DNA of 60,521 bases, taken from contig JAILOS010000074.1 of the NCBI GenBank assembly GCA_024690695.1, forward strand, positions 1 through 60,521, read 5' to 3'. The position numbers and the translations under genes were made by a program. This document shows positions 35,022 to 44,900 of the stretch, in pieces (within the stretch, counting starts at the first letter, position 1; every line of letters starts with the position of its first letter). The notes below the pieces were generated by a model. That model saw only the letters and a list, made by a program, of their open reading frames with translations, was not told the origin of the DNA and searched no databases. This DNA is from Oscillospiraceae bacterium. GTDB taxonomy: Bacteria > Bacillota_A > Clostridia > Oscillospirales > Oscillospiraceae.

Positions 35022-35071
35022 GACACCGCCCTTTCACGGCGGTAATATGGGTTCGAGTCCCGTATGGGGAT
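35021..35071 (+). repeat. 3' remnant of tRNA-Glu (possible attachment-site scar)
   Basis: From AGACACCGCC through the anticodon loop CTTTCAC and T-loop GGGTTCGAGTCCCGT, this plus-strand stretch copies the 3' half of the intact tRNA-Glu at 37.0 kb with about four mismatches. The 5' half (acceptor, D arm) is missing and the 3' acceptor strand is altered. The boundary just before the anticodon stem is where many integrases cross over. Confidence 0.75.
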
Positions 35072-35073
35072 AT

Positions 35074-35128
35074 AAAAGCATCGGTTCCGTCGCAAGGCGG
35101 GGCCGATGCTTTTTAGCGATCCGTACGG
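35074..35128 (+). terminator. Hairpin after the tRNA-Glu remnant, with a CCGTACGG tag
   Basis: AAAAGCATCGG/CCGATGCTTTT (35074-35084 with 35103-35113), with further pairing inside, then GATCCGTACGG, a piece of the tRNA-Glu acceptor palindrome. It has the same design as the hairpin units at 36.3-37.0 kb. Confidence 0.7.
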
Positions 35129-35150
35129 TTCAAGCGACGGAAGCTCAGTC

Positions 35151-35381
35151 TTAACGATTTTGCACGATCTCATCCCGCAGCTCCAAATGCTGCTGTTCCA
35201 GTGTCTTCCATTGCCGTTCCAAGTCTTTGAAGTCCCGGTAAGCCTGCTTCATCTCGTCGGAATCGTAGGAAACACCCTGCTCTGCAAGTTGCCGCAGTCG
35301 CTCTCGAGCTGCTTCCAGATCCACGCCCATGCTGTACAGCCTCGCCGCGGAGGCCAAAAGTAAATCCTTTCGATAGTCCAT
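35151..35381 (-). CDS. Small coiled-coil protein divergent to XRE regulator
   Basis: Unrecognised 76-residue, highly charged protein. It is almost entirely helical, with heptad-like YRDFKDLERQWKTLEQQHLE near the C terminus. A longer frame to 35444 exists, but the ATG at 35381 is the natural start; GTGAGG lies just upstream. It is transcribed from the operator region shared with the XRE gene. It could be an antitoxin, an inhibitor of the nuclease-like protein or an adaptor; nothing in the sequence decides. Confidence 0.6.
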   Translation of the reverse strand: MDYRKDLLLASAARLYSMGVDLEAARERLRQLAEQGVSYDSDEMKQAYRDFKDLERQWKTLEQQHLELRDEIVQNR

Positions 35382-35415
35382 ATCCTCACCGCCAATTCGT
35401 TTGTTTTTCAAGTTG

Positions 35416-35444
35416 AGTATAGCAAAAAGAACGCGTATACGCAA
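35416..35444 (-). promoter_or_regulatory. Promoter of the coiled-coil gene
   Basis: On the minus strand: TTGCGT, 17-bp spacer, TATACT (plus-strand 35439-35444 and 35416-35421). The -35 lies inside the left arm and loop of the palindrome at 35430-35459, so a bound regulator would block it. Confidence 0.65.
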
Positions 35445-35459
35445 GTGCGTATACGCGTT
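35430..35459. promoter_or_regulatory. Perfect palindromic operator
   Basis: Two perfect 13-bp arms, AACGCGTATACGC and GCGTATACGCGTT, separated by AAGT. It lies midway between the divergent coiled-coil and XRE genes and is a likely binding site for the XRE protein. Confidence 0.75.
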
Positions 35460-35497
35460 AGCGTTATAAAATCTACAATACTGACGAGGTGGATTTT

Positions 35498-35740
35498 ATG
35501 ACGGTAAAAGACGCGGTAGTCAGTCGATTTCAGCAAATCTGCAATCAGCGAGCCATCAAATTCAACGAACTTGCCAACAGATCGGGCGTAACCCCTTCGA
35601 CGGTATACAGCATGATGGACAGCTCCCGCAGGGACCTTTCCATTATTACGATCAAAAAGCTCTGCGACGGGCTGGACATCTCGCTGGGAGAATTTTTCTC
35701 CACCCCGGAGTTTGACGCCCTGGAGCAGGAGATCAAGTAA
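35498..35740 (+). CDS. XRE-family transcription regulator
   Basis: Single-domain Cro/C1-type helix-turn-helix protein of 80 residues. The HTH is seen at NELANRSGVTPSTVYSMMD, and the ending LSIITIKKLCDGLDISLGEF is typical of the family. GAGGTGG lies before the ATG. It probably binds the palindrome 40-70 bases upstream and controls itself, the divergent gene and the nuclease-like gene that starts 21 bases after its stop. The layout resembles a controller (C) protein cassette. Confidence 0.88.
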   Translation: MTVKDAVVSRFQQICNQRAIKFNELANRSGVTPSTVYSMMDSSRRDLSIITIKKLCDGLDISLGEFFSTPEFDALEQEIK

Positions 35741-35761
35741 TAGAAAAGCTGGAGATGAGCA

Positions 35762-36292
35762 ATGTTGGGCACTGCTGAAAAACTGACCGAAGAAATAATT
35801 GTTGAATTAGTTAAAACCTTTTTAATAACGAAGCCTGATGGAAATTGGCATGAAGAAAAGGTTAAACAAGCAAGTGGGCACGATCACGGACCTGACTTGG
35901 TTCTTGTTGGCGGAAAGCGAAACAGCGAAAGATTTATTGTCGAGTGCAAAGGCAAGTCTTATGCGAAATCTGCTATCTCAATAAATAAAGAAGGCTGGCT
36001 TAATGCTCTTGGGCAATTGGTTACAAGAATGAGTACTGCTCGAACAATCCAAACCGGAAAAACAAGAGGCCGTGTGAATCGAGCATACAGGTATGGGCTG
36101 GGACTCTATTGGATTGGTGCGCAGGTCGCATTGCGGCGCATACCTCGCGAAATAGCTAAAACCATGAATCTATATATATTCTCTGTTTACGATGACGGCT
36201 TTGTCAGACAGTGGTCGCCAAAAGATTTTGAAAAGAAACATCCAGATACCGAGTTTAGGCGGCCAAAGCCTGTATTGCAGGGGACTGAATAA
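35762..36292 (+). CDS. PD-(D/E)XK nuclease-like protein
   Basis: Protein of 176 residues, AT-rich. A nuclease-fold core is visible: GPDLVLV with Asp45, then RFIVECKGKS with Glu61 and Lys63, the D...E-x-K signature of restriction-type enzymes. A helix-rich segment with QLVTRMST and a C-terminal beta part (LYIFSVYDDGFVRQW) follow. No methyltransferase is adjacent, so it is not a standard restriction-modification set. It could be a lone Mrr/VRR-like nuclease, an abortive-infection effector or a mobile-element remnant. It shares an operon with the XRE gene. Confidence 0.72.
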   Translation: MLGTAEKLTEEIIVELVKTFLITKPDGNWHEEKVKQASGHDHGPDLVLVGGKRNSERFIVECKGKSYAKSAISINKEGWLNALGQLVTRMSTARTIQTGKTRGRVNRAYRYGLGLYWIGAQVALRRIPREIAKTMNLYIFSVYDDGFVRQWSPKDFEKKHPDTEFRRPKPVLQGTE

Positions 36293-36337
36293 GGTGTCCC
36301 AAGCGAAAAGGAAGGAAAGCGAAAGAAGCCCGAAGAA

Positions 36338-36380
36338 AAATCCGAACCTTGTTCCAGCGTGGAAGATATGGTTCGGATTT
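36338..36380 (+). terminator. Terminator-like hairpin after the nuclease gene
   Basis: AAATCCGAACC/GGTTCGGATTT (36338-36348 with 36370-36380), 21-base loop, then TGTTCGTTTT. It also forms the left member of the tRNA-tagged hairpin array. Confidence 0.75.
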
Positions 36381-36390
36381 GTTCGTTTTA

Positions 36391-37012
36391 CTGATCCGTA
36401 CGGGCGTAGGGCTCCCCGCCTGCGGCGCGACGCGTTAAGCAAACGTGCCGGTGGCACGTTTGTAGCCAAAGCGGGGAGCCATCTGCGATGGCGACCTGGA
36501 TCGGGCCGGGGCGCGGGGAAAACGTTTCGCCTTGCGGTGCCCGAAAAACGCTGCGGGCTTACGCTTCTCCTTGCGTTTTTCGACCGCTGCGGTAATTCCG
36601 CGCCGCCTGCATCTGCCACCGGCAGCGGCGGCGCGCAATTCCCTTCGAGCCCCTTCCGGGTAAAAAACAAAGCAGCCCGCCTTGCGGCGGACTGCTTGTT
36701 TTTTGGTGACCCGTACGGGCGAAGGGCTCCCCGCCTGCGGGCGGGCCAGGTCGCGGGGAAAACGTGCCACCGGCACGTTTTCTGACGCCGCTCCCTTCGA
36801 GTCCCGCGGGAGACGGGAGATAATCAAAAATATCGGCCCCGCCTTGCGGCGGAGCCGATATTTTTGGTGACCCGTACGGGACTCCCCGCCTGCGGGCGGG
36901 CCGGGGCGCGGCTCTGAGGCGCCCCCGGCGCCTCATTCACTCCCGCGCCCTTCGAGTCCCGACGAAGGATATACAAAATGAAACAGCCCGCCGATGGCGG
37001 ACTGTTTCATTT
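36391..37012. repeat. Tandem array of hairpins tagged with the tRNA-Glu 3' end
   Basis: Non-coding. The acceptor palindrome CCGTACGGG occurs at 36396, 36711, 36872 and in the intact tRNA at 37020, each preceded by a terminator-like hairpin: 36661-36704, 36833-36865 and 36976-37013 carry CCGCC/GGCGG cores inside A/T-rich outer arms. After each tag comes CTCCCCGCCTGCGG, a variable palindrome (AAACGTGCC/GGCACGTTT at 36441-36461 and 36759-36781, in opposite orientations), then CCCTTCGAGTCCC, a T-arm-like piece in the other direction. Periods are about 314, 161 and 148 bases. Read on the minus strand, each unit is a tRNA 3' end plus a terminator. Confidence 0.7.
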
Positions 37013-37087
37013 TGGTGACCCGTACGGGACTCGAACCCATGTTACCGCCGTGAAAGGGCGGTGTCTTAACCACTTGACCAACGGGCC
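37013..37087 (-). tRNA. tRNA-Glu (UUC)
   Basis: Complete 75-base cloverleaf with encoded CCA. The acceptor GGCCCGT pairs with ACGGGTC; the anticodon arm is CCGCC-CTTTCAC-GGCGG, anticodon TTC; the T loop is TTCGAGT. Its 3' half is the source of the remnants at 35.0 and 36.4-36.9 kb. Confidence 0.97.
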
Positions 37088-37092
37088 GAAGA

Positions 37093-37116
37093 GGGCGCAG
37101 CGCGAAGGCTGCGCCC
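37093..37116 (-). repeat. Hairpin between the two tRNAs
   Basis: GGGCGCAGC/GCTGCGCCC with a 6-base loop and no T-tract. It may guide processing of the tRNA-Met-tRNA-Glu transcript. Confidence 0.7.
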
Positions 37117-37118
37117 GA

Positions 37119-37195
37119 TGGTAGCGGCACCTGGATTCGAACCGGGGACACTGCGGGTATGAACCGCATGCTCTAGCCAACTGAGCTATGCCGCC
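37119..37195 (-). tRNA. tRNA-Met (CAU), elongator type
   Basis: 77-base cloverleaf with encoded CCA. The acceptor starts GGCGGCA, and the anticodon loop TTCATAC gives CAT. The first acceptor pair is a normal G-C, unlike the initiator. An Ile tRNA modified by TilS is less likely, judging from the body sequence. Co-transcribed upstream of tRNA-Glu. Confidence 0.93.
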
Positions 37196-37217
37196 ATCTG
37201 TCTAAAACAGCATGGGA

Positions 37218-37246
37218 ATTGTATCAGACCGCGGCCCGCTTGTCAA
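37218..37246 (-). promoter_or_regulatory. Promoter of the tRNA operon
   Basis: On the minus strand: perfect TTGACA, 17-bp spacer, TACAAT (plus-strand 37241-37246 and 37218-37223), 22 bases before tRNA-Met. Confidence 0.88.
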
Positions 37247-37306
37247 CAACTTTTTTTCTTTTTTGCCCGCTTTTTGCACCGGCAGGGGACCGGGGAGAGA
37301 AGGAAA

Positions 37307-37334
37307 GGCCCCGGCGCCGCGGGGCGCCGGGGCC
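37307..37334 (-). terminator. Terminator of the M23 peptidase gene
   Basis: Perfect 12-bp GC stem (37307-37318 with 37323-37334), loop of four, followed on the minus strand by TTTCCTT. It lies six bases after the stop codon. Confidence 0.8.
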
Positions 37335-37340
37335 GGTCGT

Positions 37341-38075
37341 TCAGCCGGGGAGCAGAGACGCGGGGTCCGCCGCGCGGCCGTTGACCTGGAGAGCGAAGTG
37401 CAGATGCGGCTCCTGCGCCACCTCGCACAGCGCGGTGGAGCCGACGGCGCCGATGATCTGGCCAGCCTCGACGCGCTGCCCCGCCTCGACGGGCGGCTGC
37501 GCCTCCAGATTCGCGTAGATCGCGCGGCTGCCGTCGCCGTGATCGACCGTAACGACCGTGCCGTACAGGTCGTCCTGCCGGACGCTCTCGACGGTGCCGG
37601 CGCGGGCGGCGGTCACGGGACAGCCGGGCTCGGCCGCGATATCGACGCCCTCGTGCGTGCGCCAGTCGCGCATCGTCCGGTCATAGGCCAGACGGTCGCC
37701 GCTGAAGGGGCGGACGAGCTCGCCGCTGACGGGCCAGACGTACACGGGTGCGGAGGCCTCGACGGCCTGCCCGTCCGGCTTGTCCACCGGCTCGGCGGCC
37801 GCCAGACCGTCGGTGCTGACCGAGGGGGCGGTCTCCTCGAGCTCCGGCAGGAGCGTCTGCTCTCTGCCGGGCCGCGACGGGATGATCACGGTCTCCACGC
37901 GATTGGTCCCGAGCTCCGGGACGCTCTGAAACAGGTCTTCCTTCATAGTCTCATTTCCCGCGGCCACCATCCAGGCGGACACGCCGATCACGGCGGCGCA
38001 CAGGAAAAGGACTATGTAGAAGCCCTTTCCGGAAAGAAATTTCTCCAGCCTGCGGCCGGAGCTGCTGCTGTTCAT
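37341..38075 (-). CDS. M23 (LytM) metallopeptidase, SpoIIQ-like
   Basis: Membrane-anchored peptidase of 244 residues. A short basic tip and one helix (about 15-40) precede a linker and an M23 domain (about 110-240). Zinc motifs are present: THEGVDIAAEPG near 139 and PHLHF near 223. The domain wording (AARAGTVESV, GSTALCEVAQEPHLHF) and the single-helix layout recall clostridial SpoIIQ, which with SpoIIIAH links forespore and mother cell during engulfment. SpoIIIA genes are not in the window, so a general cell-wall hydrolase remains possible. GGAGG lies seven bases before the ATG, inside an inverted repeat. Confidence 0.85.
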   Translation of the reverse strand: MNSSSSGRRLEKFLSGKGFYIVLFLCAAVIGVSAWMVAAGNETMKEDLFQSVPELGTNRVETVIIPSRPGREQTLLPELEETAPSVSTDGLAAAEPVDKPDGQAVEASAPVYVWPVSGELVRPFSGDRLAYDRTMRDWRTHEGVDIAAEPGCPVTAARAGTVESVRQDDLYGTVVTVDHGDGSRAIYANLEAQPPVEAGQRVEAGQIIGAVGSTALCEVAQEPHLHFALQVNGRAADPASLLPG

Positions 38076-38082
38076 AAAACTA

Positions 38083-38134
38083 CCTCCGTTTGCTTGAATT
38101 GGATTGCAGTCCTATTCTTTCCGGCAAACGGAGG
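38083..38134 (-). promoter_or_regulatory. Inverted repeat that overlaps the M23 gene's ribosome site
   Basis: CCTCCGTTTGC and GCAAACGGAGG (38083-38093 and 38124-38134) are perfect 11-base arms with a 30-base loop. On the minus strand the 3' arm contains the GGAGG ribosome site of the M23 gene, so the folded RNA would hide it. It could equally be a protein operator. The rest of 38135-38395 has only the hairpin described next. Confidence 0.6.
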
Positions 38135-38320
38135 CCTTATACTTCCTGCGGCGGAAATCTTTTTCGAAGGCGTCCGGCGCGGCGCTTTTTCCGGACGATC
38201 ACACGACGGCCGCGCGCGGCCCGACGGCCCGTGAAGCGGCTTGCACGGAGAAGCTCCTTCCTGAATGCGTCACGTTCTCAACGGGAAGCGCAGCGGCAGC
38301 GATTTTTCCGCGAACGGCGA

Positions 38321-38365
38321 AGCGCACCTGCGAACCGCCGGGGAAGAGGCGGCGTCAGGTGCGCT
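38321..38365 (-). terminator. Two-step hairpin downstream of aconitase X
   Basis: AGCGCACCTG/CAGGTGCGCT with inner CCGCC/GGCGG. It lies about 30 bases after the aconitase X small-subunit stop on the minus strand. The T-tract is poor, so the terminator role is tentative. Confidence 0.5.
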
Positions 38366-38395
38366 CCGCTGCTGATGAAAAGAACGGGTTTCGGC

Positions 38396-38836
38396 TTACT
38401 CCACGGTCACGAGGCCGTTTTCGCCGATGGTCACGCGCATGCCGGTCTGCACGGTCTCCAGAAACTCGTCGCCCAGGGAGTCCACGACGGGCATCGGCGT
38501 GTCGGTCCACACGTCGCCGAGGATGGCGCCGGAGGCCGCCAGCGAGTCGATCGGCTTTGAGAAGAGCATGCAGGCCGGGGCCTTGCCCATCGCGCAGGCG
38601 GTGAAGAGCACCATGCCGCCGGTGGTCGAGCCGATGGTCATCGGCAGGCAGAGCGCCTTGCCGAGCATGGGCTTTTTATACAGATCGGGGTTGTTCTGGT
38701 CGCCGCACTTGACCTGCTTGTCGCCGAACATCAGGGCCATCTGGTAGCTGGCCAGGGTGTTGAAGCCGCCGCGGCTGACGAGGGCCTCCGCTTCGCAGGT
38801 GCCGGGGACGACGACGCGTCCTTGAAACTGCTTCAT
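38396..38836 (-). CDS. Aconitase X swivel-domain subunit (DUF126)
   Basis: Small subunit (146 residues) of a two-gene aconitase X. Typical phrases are RVVVPGTCEAEALVS, GKALCLPMTIGSTTGG and ALPI-like MPVVDSLGDEF. It swings over the active site of the large subunit. The start overlaps the large-subunit stop (ATGA at 38833-38836), so the two are made together. See the large subunit for the reaction. Confidence 0.88.
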   Translation of the reverse strand: MKQFQGRVVVPGTCEAEALVSRGGFNTLASYQMALMFGDKQVKCGDQNNPDLYKKPMLGKALCLPMTIGSTTGGMVLFTACAMGKAPACMLFSKPIDSLAASGAILGDVWTDTPMPVVDSLGDEFLETVQTGMRVTIGENGLVTVE

Positions 38837-40116
38837 ACCGCACCTCCCGTAATGATCCGCAGGATCTCATCCTCCGTGTAGTAGCGGGCGCTCGTATAGG
38901 TGCGCAGCTTGTTCGAGCAGGTGATGACCGCTTTCTTTTTGCACAGGGGATTGTTCATGTACATCAGGGGGCAGATGTAGCTGAGCACGACGCCGTATTT
39001 CTTCAGCCGGTAGGCGTCCATGCTCTGCTCAAAGGCCTTGATGACCGGCGTGGACGCCGTGAACACCGTCGGCACGGCGACCTTGTCGCGGCCGTTTTTG
39101 CGCAGCTCCTCGCCGAGCCTGTCCGTCCAGTCCTTCAGCTGCTGCAGGCTCAGGTGCGGGCAGCCGACGAAGCACAGCTGCGGCTTCGCGGCGGGATTCT
39201 TCCACACGACGGGATAGGCGTCCTTGACGCGCTGCAGCTCGGCGTCGTCGATCACGTAGACCTGCGCGCCTTCGGCGATCAGGCTCTCGCCCAGCTCCTT
39301 CGCCTCCGGGGTCAGGTTCTCGATGTGATACAGGCCGACGGCGCCGTTGGAGGCGGTGGCCGCGCCGAAATCCTTGAGGTAGGCGCAGGCCTCGTCGTTC
39401 AGCTCGGTCCCGAGCCAGCGGTCGAGCCCGCGCACGTAGGGCACGGCCTCCATCACCTTCATGCCGATCGCCGAACCGAGCAGCTGCGCCTCGGGCTTCT
39501 TTTCACAGCGGACGTCGACGATCCAGCTCGCCTTGCGGCCCTCGTCGGTCAGCAGGCCGAATTCCGGCACGAAGCCGGCGATCGAGCCCATCAGCTCCAG
39601 CATGCCGGAGTTGCGGTTGCAGCGGGCGCCGAGCACGGAGTTGGCGTACACGACGGCCGAGGACTCCGCCCAGGAGAGCACGTCGCCCTTCTTCGGCTTG
39701 TTGCCGACCTGGTCGAGGTAGCAGGTGCAGGTGTAGTCGTCGTCGCCGGTGATGCCGAGCTTGCGCAGCTGCTCCTCGTAGCGGTCCTGCTGCGTGTACA
39801 TGATCTTCTTGAACACGAGGTCCTCCAGCAGCGAGGAGGGGACGCGTCTGTCCAGCGGCTTCGGGTCGGCCGTGAACTTCTGTCCTTCGGGCAGACCGGC
39901 GGCGATGAGCTGATCATAGAGGTCGTAGACCGGCTTCATGACCTCCAGCCCGAAGCTGATCACCGTGTGCCCGTAGGCGCTCGTCACGGGGACCATGCGC
40001 TCGGCTCCGAAGGCTTCGCCGTACATGACCAGGGTCTTGACGATTTTGGCCATGATCTCGCCCTTTTCGCCGTCGAGCAGCGCCTGCTGCTCTTTTGTCA
40101 GGATCAATGCACTCAC
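38833..40116 (-). CDS. Aconitase X catalytic subunit (DUF521)
   Basis: Large subunit (427 residues from GTG 40116) of aconitase X, an Fe-S dehydratase. The motif SSAVVYANSVLGARCNRNSG and FVGCPHLSLQQL hold cluster and substrate residues. Known members dehydrate cis-3-hydroxy-L-proline in bacteria or phosphomevalonate in archaea; no proline or mevalonate gene is adjacent, so the substrate is open. The GTG lies too close to AAGGAA; a TTG at 40107, about ten bases after AAGGA, may be the true start and would give ILTKEQQ, closer to family N termini. Confidence 0.87.
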   Translation of the reverse strand: MSALILTKEQQALLDGEKGEIMAKIVKTLVMYGEAFGAERMVPVTSAYGHTVISFGLEVMKPVYDLYDQLIAAGLPEGQKFTADPKPLDRRVPSSLLEDLVFKKIMYTQQDRYEEQLRKLGITGDDDYTCTCYLDQVGNKPKKGDVLSWAESSAVVYANSVLGARCNRNSGMLELMGSIAGFVPEFGLLTDEGRKASWIVDVRCEKKPEAQLLGSAIGMKVMEAVPYVRGLDRWLGTELNDEACAYLKDFGAATASNGAVGLYHIENLTPEAKELGESLIAEGAQVYVIDDAELQRVKDAYPVVWKNPAAKPQLCFVGCPHLSLQQLKDWTDRLGEELRKNGRDKVAVPTVFTASTPVIKAFEQSMDAYRLKKYGVVLSYICPLMYMNNPLCKKKAVITCSNKLRTYTSARYYTEDEILRIITGGAV

Positions 40117-40139
40117 TTCCTTTTTCAGATTGATGGAAA

Positions 40140-40168
40140 CCGCGCTCTCCGAAAGACGGAGAGCGCGG
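40140..40168 (-). terminator. Hairpin between enolase and aconitase X
   Basis: Perfect 11-bp stem CCGCGCTCTCC/GGAGAGCGCGG, 7-base loop. On the minus strand it lies 15 bases after the enolase stop and is followed only by GGTTTCC, so it may attenuate rather than stop transcription into aconitase X. Confidence 0.6.
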
Positions 40169-40183
40169 CAAAAGAGTTTCGGC

Positions 40184-41743
<1,560 letters not shown>

Positions 41744-41764
41744 AAACTGAATCTATAATGCCGG

Positions 41765-41905
41765 TGGAGTATGCTCTTTTGCAAAACCGCCCGAAAAGCC
41801 CGGCTTCGGCTTGCGGGCGGGCGGGAAAGGGCGCGGGAAACCGGCGGTTATGGATACCGTATAGCCGGTCCGGCCGCGACACAGGGGCGGTCGGCAGGAT
41901 ATAGA
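41765..41905 (+). promoter_or_regulatory. Structured 5' leader of unknown class
   Basis: GC-rich leader before the giant gene with several possible stems, including GCCCG/CGGGC arms around 41788-41822 and CCGGCGG/CCGG pairings around 41843-41872 (ACCGGCGGTTATGGATACCG). I compared it mentally with the cyclic di-GMP-I consensus and it does not fit. It may be a new leader RNA or just GC-rich sequence. Confidence 0.35.
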
Positions 41906-41926
41906 ATCGAATAGGGAGGTATTCGT

Positions 41927-44900
41927 ATGATTCAAGCGAAGAAAGTTGCCAAGCGCGGCTTGTCCTGGCTGCTGACGCTGGCAATGCTCCTCTCGGTGGT
42001 GAACATCACGGTGTTCGCCAGCGGGGGCGAACCGGAAACGGTCTCCAAGAGCAGCCTGGTCATCTCCCAGTTCGGCAGCGAACTGACGGAGAAGGAGCAG
42101 GAAATCGTAAAGCTGCTCATCACCGGAGACTACAGGTACGTGGAGCCGAACGGTCAGGACGATCAGAACGACCCCGCTCTGATCGAGATCGACGACGGCG
42201 CGACCACCAAGACGATCACCGCACATAATTACACGGACAGCGAGGGCAACGTCTGGAAGCCCGTTTCCGCAAGCGTTTCCGTGGACGGTGAGACCGAGCC
42301 CCGCGAGCTGGCGCTGGACGCGAGCGGCCAGGGCAGCTTTGAGCTGACCGAGCTGAAGGCCTACTCCGTCACCGTCAGATTCCGCTTCAGCGACGACATC
42401 AGCGCCGAGACCGACGCGCTGACGACCGCGCTGCAGGCGCCCGCCAAGGTCGCCCAGGGCCTGAAGACCATGAAGTTCATGAAGAACTACGTGGCCGGCA
42501 ACCTGGAGAGCCTGGCGGAGAAGGTCCCCGATCTGACGGATCTCTGCGTCAACGGCTACGACCGTGACTTCGGCGGCGTCACCGCCCACTTCACGATCAG
42601 CGACGAGCAGTTCAAGGGCGCTGTGGCTGCCCTGCAGGCGCAGATCGACGCCTACAACGGTCACATGAAGCTGGCGATGCTGCTGGCCAACGGGCAGGCC
42701 GACGAAGACGGCAACCCGGTCGCGGATATCTCGCTGGCGAACCTCATGGCCAACGGCGCCACGATCAACGCCGGCAACACCGAGACGCTGGCTATCATCG
42801 AGCAGATCCTTACCAGCGATGCCTGGACGACGCTGACCAGCGCTGACGTTCTCAACAGCGTCGGCGAGGATACGAAGCGCATGATCAACGTGGCCAACGA
42901 CGCGCTGACCGCGCTGAAGACCAACATGACCACGATCCAGAGCACCGACTGGACGCTGGACGACGCCACGCTCACGCAGCTCGGCGCGCTCACCGACGAG
43001 CAGCTGGCCGCGGTCGAGGCGGCGGCGCTGGAGATCACCGATCCGGATACCTCCCGCGTCTTCACCGTCGGCGGCACGCTGAAGGTCGCCGAGAAGCTGG
43101 TCACCCGCAGCGTCGGCCAGACCACGGTGGTCATCAAGATCAACGCGAAGGTCATTGACGCGGAGAACAATCTCGTCGACGCCGATCCCGAGGTCCCCGC
43201 GGGCGAGATCACCCTGCTGAAGAACACCCCGAAGGCCGACATCCAGGCCGCGATCGAGGCGACCGGCATTGAGACCGACGCCCTGCATCAGTGGGAAGAG
43301 AAGTACCAGGTCAACAAGACCAACTACACCCGCACGGCCAGCGAGCTGCCCGAGACGCTCGGCGACGCGACCGTGACCTACACCGTCACCTACGAGCCGA
43401 AGGAGTTCACCTGGACCATCGTGGACGAGGGCGGCAACGATGTTGACAGCGCCACCGTCAAGTACGGCACGACGATCACGCTCCCGTCCTACGAGGGCAC
43501 GGAAGCCAAGGTCTACGACTATGACATCGAGGGCGAGAGCTACTTCCAGGGTCAGACCTATCGGATCACGAAGAACGTGACGATCACCCAGAGCCTGGGC
43601 GACGCCTACGCGATCTTCCAGATCGACGAGCTGACGGCCAGGGCCAGAAACACCCAGACCGTTCTCGACGACAACGCCCGGACGATCCTGAACAACCCCG
43701 CCGTGGTGACCCGCGAGGTCAAGCTGCGCGAGCCCTCCGCCGCGAACAAGCTCGTCACGGCGAAGATCTCCGGCGGCGTTTACACCGTCAACGCGAAGAA
43801 CTACAATTCCAGCCTGGCCGGCAACTGGAAGCCCGATACGGCGACCGTGTACAATGCGGCCGGCACTGCGATCGAGACCAAGGACTTTGCCGGCGCGAAC
43901 AGCGTTGTCCTGGCGAGCGTTGACTTCGACCGCGTGGTCGTCACCTACGTGCTGACGGTTCCCGACGCCAGAGTCGGCAACAAGATCGGCCCGACCGTCA
44001 ATCTCCCGGCCGAGCTGAAGCAGCAGGCCGACAAGCTGAAGGAAGGGCTCGGCCTTCTGACGGCGACCGCCGTTATGAACGACATGAGCAAGCTGGACAA
44101 GGAGAGCCTCGAGCAGCTGCGCACCGGCGTGACGACTTATGAGGAGCGCCTCGGCGCCGACGTCGTCAACGGCGTTATCAACGTGCTCGACAACTGCGTG
44201 GCTCCCAACAAGAGCCTGAAGCTCTACAACTACCTCAACAGCTACTCCGAAGACGGACTGTCCTACTATTATACTAATGCGACGATCATTAACGAGCAGA
44301 TCAACCTGCTCACGACGAACCTCTCGCCCATCCTCGCCAAGGAAGCCGTGTTCAAAGAGGTTCTGACCGACGTGTTCGACGCAGCGAGGGCCGAGGAGTA
44401 CTGGGACCGCATCACGAACGTGCTCGGCGCGTTTGACGACGCCAACGCGATCCTGCAGGATCCCGCCTACGCGATCAACGACGACGGCCCGATCGACCGC
44501 ACGTCTCCTTCCCTGAAGGATCTGACCGACGCGCTCGACAATGACGTCACGGTCGGCGCCGCTCCCAGCGAGCTCGTGCTGACGAAGGACGTTCCGGCCG
44601 AGGTCGAGGGCAAGTGCACGCTGACGCTGGTTGTCCAGAAGGCCAACAGCAAGGGCCAAGTCCTCAGCTCCATGGAGCAGACATTCACCTACGGCGAGGG
44701 CGACGCGGTCATCACCGCTGATGTCGAAGCGGCTATCGCTTCGCTGCGCACCGGGCTCGGCTATGACGACGTGCTGTACGTGACCGGCGATTACACGATC
44801 CCCGCCACGCTCACCGCCAACACGGAGCTCACCGTCACCTTCAGCCCGAAGGCCTTCTCTGTCACCCTTGTGGAGAACGGGACCGAGAGCGAGCTGACCA

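Noticed and set aside
35021..35071. A second functional tRNA-Glu
   Set aside because: The 5' acceptor strand and D arm are absent and the 3' acceptor strand has no partner upstream.
36170..36960. Several overlapping open frames of 100-200 codons in the hairpin array
   Set aside because: They consist of translated repeats in all frames, lack ribosome sites and change frame relation at each unit.
36391..37012. CRISPR array
   Set aside because: Units are unequal in length, are themselves palindromic, contain tRNA pieces, and no cas gene is near.
41765..41905. Cyclic di-GMP-I riboswitch
   Set aside because: The conserved GCAAACC and GGGACGCAAAGCC-like joining segments are not found in the right order.
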